Of a DNA stretch of 64,000 nt, positions 62,823 to 64,000 are shown piece after piece. How positions within the stretch are numbered: the first letter of the stretch is position 1; each line of letters begins with the position of its first letter. This DNA comes from Vibrio algarum (lineage in GTDB: Bacteria; Pseudomonadota; Gammaproteobacteria; Enterobacterales; Vibrionaceae). The notes under the pieces are model-generated. The model saw only the letters and a list, made by a program, of their open reading frames with translations. It had not been told where the DNA came from and did not search any database. The stretch is from NCBI RefSeq assembly GCF_028204155.1, contig NZ_JAQLOI010000001.1, positions 930,001 through 994,000 on the forward strand, read 5' to 3'. The translations under genes were made by a program, and so were the position numbers.

Positions 62823-62848
62823 AAAAAGGGAGCCAAGGCTCCCTTTTA
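62823..62848 (-). terminator. Terminator of dksA
   Basis: AAAAAGGGAGCC, loop AA, GGCTCCCTTTT; on the minus strand it lies 15 bp after the dksA stop and ends in a T5 run. Confidence 0.85.
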
Positions 62849-62862
62849 TTATTGCTTTTAGC

Positions 62863-63306
62863 TTAACCTTGCATCTGTCTTTCTTTCATTTCAGCAAGAG
62901 TTTTACAGTCGATACAAAGATCGGCTGTAGGACGAGCTTCTAATCGGCGGATGCCGATTTCAACGCCACATGATTCACAGAATCCAAAATCATCTTCTTC
63001 GATCTTATTGAGTGTTTTTTCAATTTTTTTGATTAAACGACGCTCACGATCTCGGTTACGTAATTCAAGACTGAATTCTTCTTCTTGAGAAGCTCTATCT
63101 ACTGGATCTGGGAAGTTTGCAGCTTCATCCTGCATATGGTGCACAGTTCGCTCAACTTCATCCCTAAGTTGGTCACGCCAAGCTCCTAAGATCTTGGAAA
63201 AATGAGCCATCTGTTCTGGTGACATGTACTCTTCACCAGCTTTTTCTTGGTAAGGCTCAACGCCTGCTATGGCTAGGATGCCTAGCGCTTTTTTCTTTTC
63301 TGGCAT
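62863..63306 (-). CDS. dksA: RNA polymerase-binding transcription factor DksA
   Basis: Secondary-channel factor that works with ppGpp in the stringent response. 147 residues from ATG 63306 (MPEKKKALGILAIAG) with AGGAGAC upstream; the longer open frame adds 30 unrelated residues. The coiled coil (about 33-108) carries the conserved DPVDRAS-type tip, and the C4 zinc finger is GFCESCGVEIG and DLCIDCKT. It could act on the GC-discriminator tRNA promoter at 21.6 kb, an inference. Confidence 0.98.
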   Translation of the reverse strand: MPEKKKALGILAIAGVEPYQEKAGEEYMSPEQMAHFSKILGAWRDQLRDEVERTVHHMQDEAANFPDPVDRASQEEEFSLELRNRDRERRLIKKIEKTLNKIEEDDFGFCESCGVEIGIRRLEARPTADLCIDCKTLAEMKERQMQG

Positions 63307-63445
63307 ACCGCGTCTCCTACTTACACCAACATCAACTGACTTGTAGTTAATTTTAGGCGGGTATCTATAGCAGAAAGAAATGCTGGAAGCAAACACTGAA
63401 AAATCCTATTTGCTTTCTGTGTGAAGTCGGCATCATTTTTTTTCA

Positions 63446-64000
63446 TTAATCGACGAACTCGATTGATGACATGAGGCTAATTTCACTGTTTGATAAGTCT
63501 GCCTTATAACAGAGTATTTCAACACCAGCTTCTTTTGCTTGTTTTAGTAATAGTGAATAATTTGCATCTATATGGTGTGCTACGGACACTTTTTCAATGC
63601 CTGAATGTAAAACAGTAAAAAAAGTATAGCTCTTTTGCCACTATTGACCATTTCTGTGAGTTCGCGCAGATGCTTTTGTCCACGGGCTGTCACAGAATCA
63701 GGAAAGAAACCGTGGCCGTTTTTTTCTAATAATGTGACGCTTTTTACCTCTACGTAACACGGCACTCTATCTGGGCTTTCTAAGTAGATATCAACGCGAC
63801 TATTTTCACTACCATATTTAACTTCTGTTCTTAGATGATCGTAGTTCAAAAGTTCCTCAATTACATTGGCGTTTATCGCTTCAACGACAAGATTATTTGC
63901 TCTTGCGGTATTAACGCAGATCATTTCACCATCAGAGTTTTGACTTAACTCCCAGCTATTTGGGTATTTCCGTTTAGGGTTGTCTGAAGTGGAGTACCAA
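63446..64000 (-). pseudogene. sfsA: Sugar fermentation stimulation protein SfsA, 5' partial, one-base frameshift
   Basis: DNA/RNA-binding nuclease-fold protein of unclear role. The gene runs off the right edge; the visible start reads WYSTSDNPKRKYP and SWELSQ. The core motifs EVKYGSENSRVDIYL, CYVEVKSVTLL and RGQKHLRELTEM are intact. The frame then breaks: a plus-strand A7 run (63617-63623) needs one more A to give AILFFTVLHSG, after which the sequence continues IEKVSVAHHID, AGVEILCYKADLS and stops at 63446. Without repair the protein ends at 63580. Confidence 0.88.

Overview
The window is a stretch of chromosomal core genome from a member of the Vibrionaceae, most likely a Vibrio. The evidence is the gene content and order: an oadGAB sodium pump behind csrA and a tRNA array, a LuxR/HapR/OpaR-type quorum-sensing master regulator between lpd and hpt, a stand-alone aspartokinase between alaS and csrA, pilABCD with coaE-zapD-yacG next to nadC/ampD/pdhR, and gshA next to luxS. 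No phage, insertion sequence, CRISPR array, toxin island or other mobile element was seen. The species cannot be fixed from sequence alone.

Layout. 1-8.1 kb: end of the division/cell-wall cluster (ftsA partial, ftsZ, lpxC), then secA, mutT and dapB. 8.1-13 kb: carAB behind a dual promoter with tandem ArgR boxes. 13-21.4 kb: a modF-like double ABC ATPase, SOS-regulated recA, a frame-disrupted recX, a SleB-type hydrolase, alaS, aspartokinase and csrA. 21.6-22.8 kb: two tRNA-Ser(GCU) and six tRNA-Arg(ACG) genes in what look like two transcription units. 23.1-26.4 kb: oadGAB. 26.5-33 kb: an MDR oxidoreductase, yqaA, an M16 lipoprotein peptidase, gshA (frame-disrupted) and luxS. 33-39.2 kb: yfjD and ypjD on the minus strand, ffh, and the rpsP-rimM-trmD-rplS operon. 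39.2-46.6 kb: yacG-zapD-coaE-pilD-pilC-pilB-pilA and nadC on the minus strand, then ampD. 46.8-53.9 kb: pdhR-aceE-aceF-lpd behind a perfect PdhR palindrome. 54-64 kb: the quorum regulator, hpt, can, yadGH, panC-panB-folK-pcnB-gluQ, dksA and a partial sfsA.

How the genes work together: division and envelope synthesis (ftsA/ftsZ/lpxC/secA/dapB), arginine and pyrimidine precursor supply (carAB), pyruvate entry to the TCA cycle (pdh), sodium-coupled decarboxylation (oad), ribosome and tRNA maturation (rpsP operon, alaS, tRNAs, gluQ), pantothenate and folate synthesis (panBC, folK, coaE), type IV pilus and type II secretion support (pilABCD), and quorum sensing (luxS plus the LuxR-type regulator).

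The most unusual features are: (1) five genes (recX, gshA, pilB, ampD, sfsA) each broken by the loss of exactly one base in a homopolymer, which suggests either systematic sequencing error or real mismatch-repair-type slippage; the cinA-mutS neighbours usual beside recA in vibrios are not here. (2) pilB lacks its N-terminal domain as well as being frameshifted, and pilA has an unusually long leader. (3) The tRNA locus appears to hold an internal terminator and a second promoter overlapped by a perfect CRP-type palindrome, plus a 9-bp inverted repeat around the first promoter. (4) pcnB has no in-frame ATG, GTG or suitable TTG and may start on a non-AUG codon as in E. coli. (5) A terminator-like hairpin lies in the leader of the rpsP operon. 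I found no wholly new multigene system; the candidates are regulatory.
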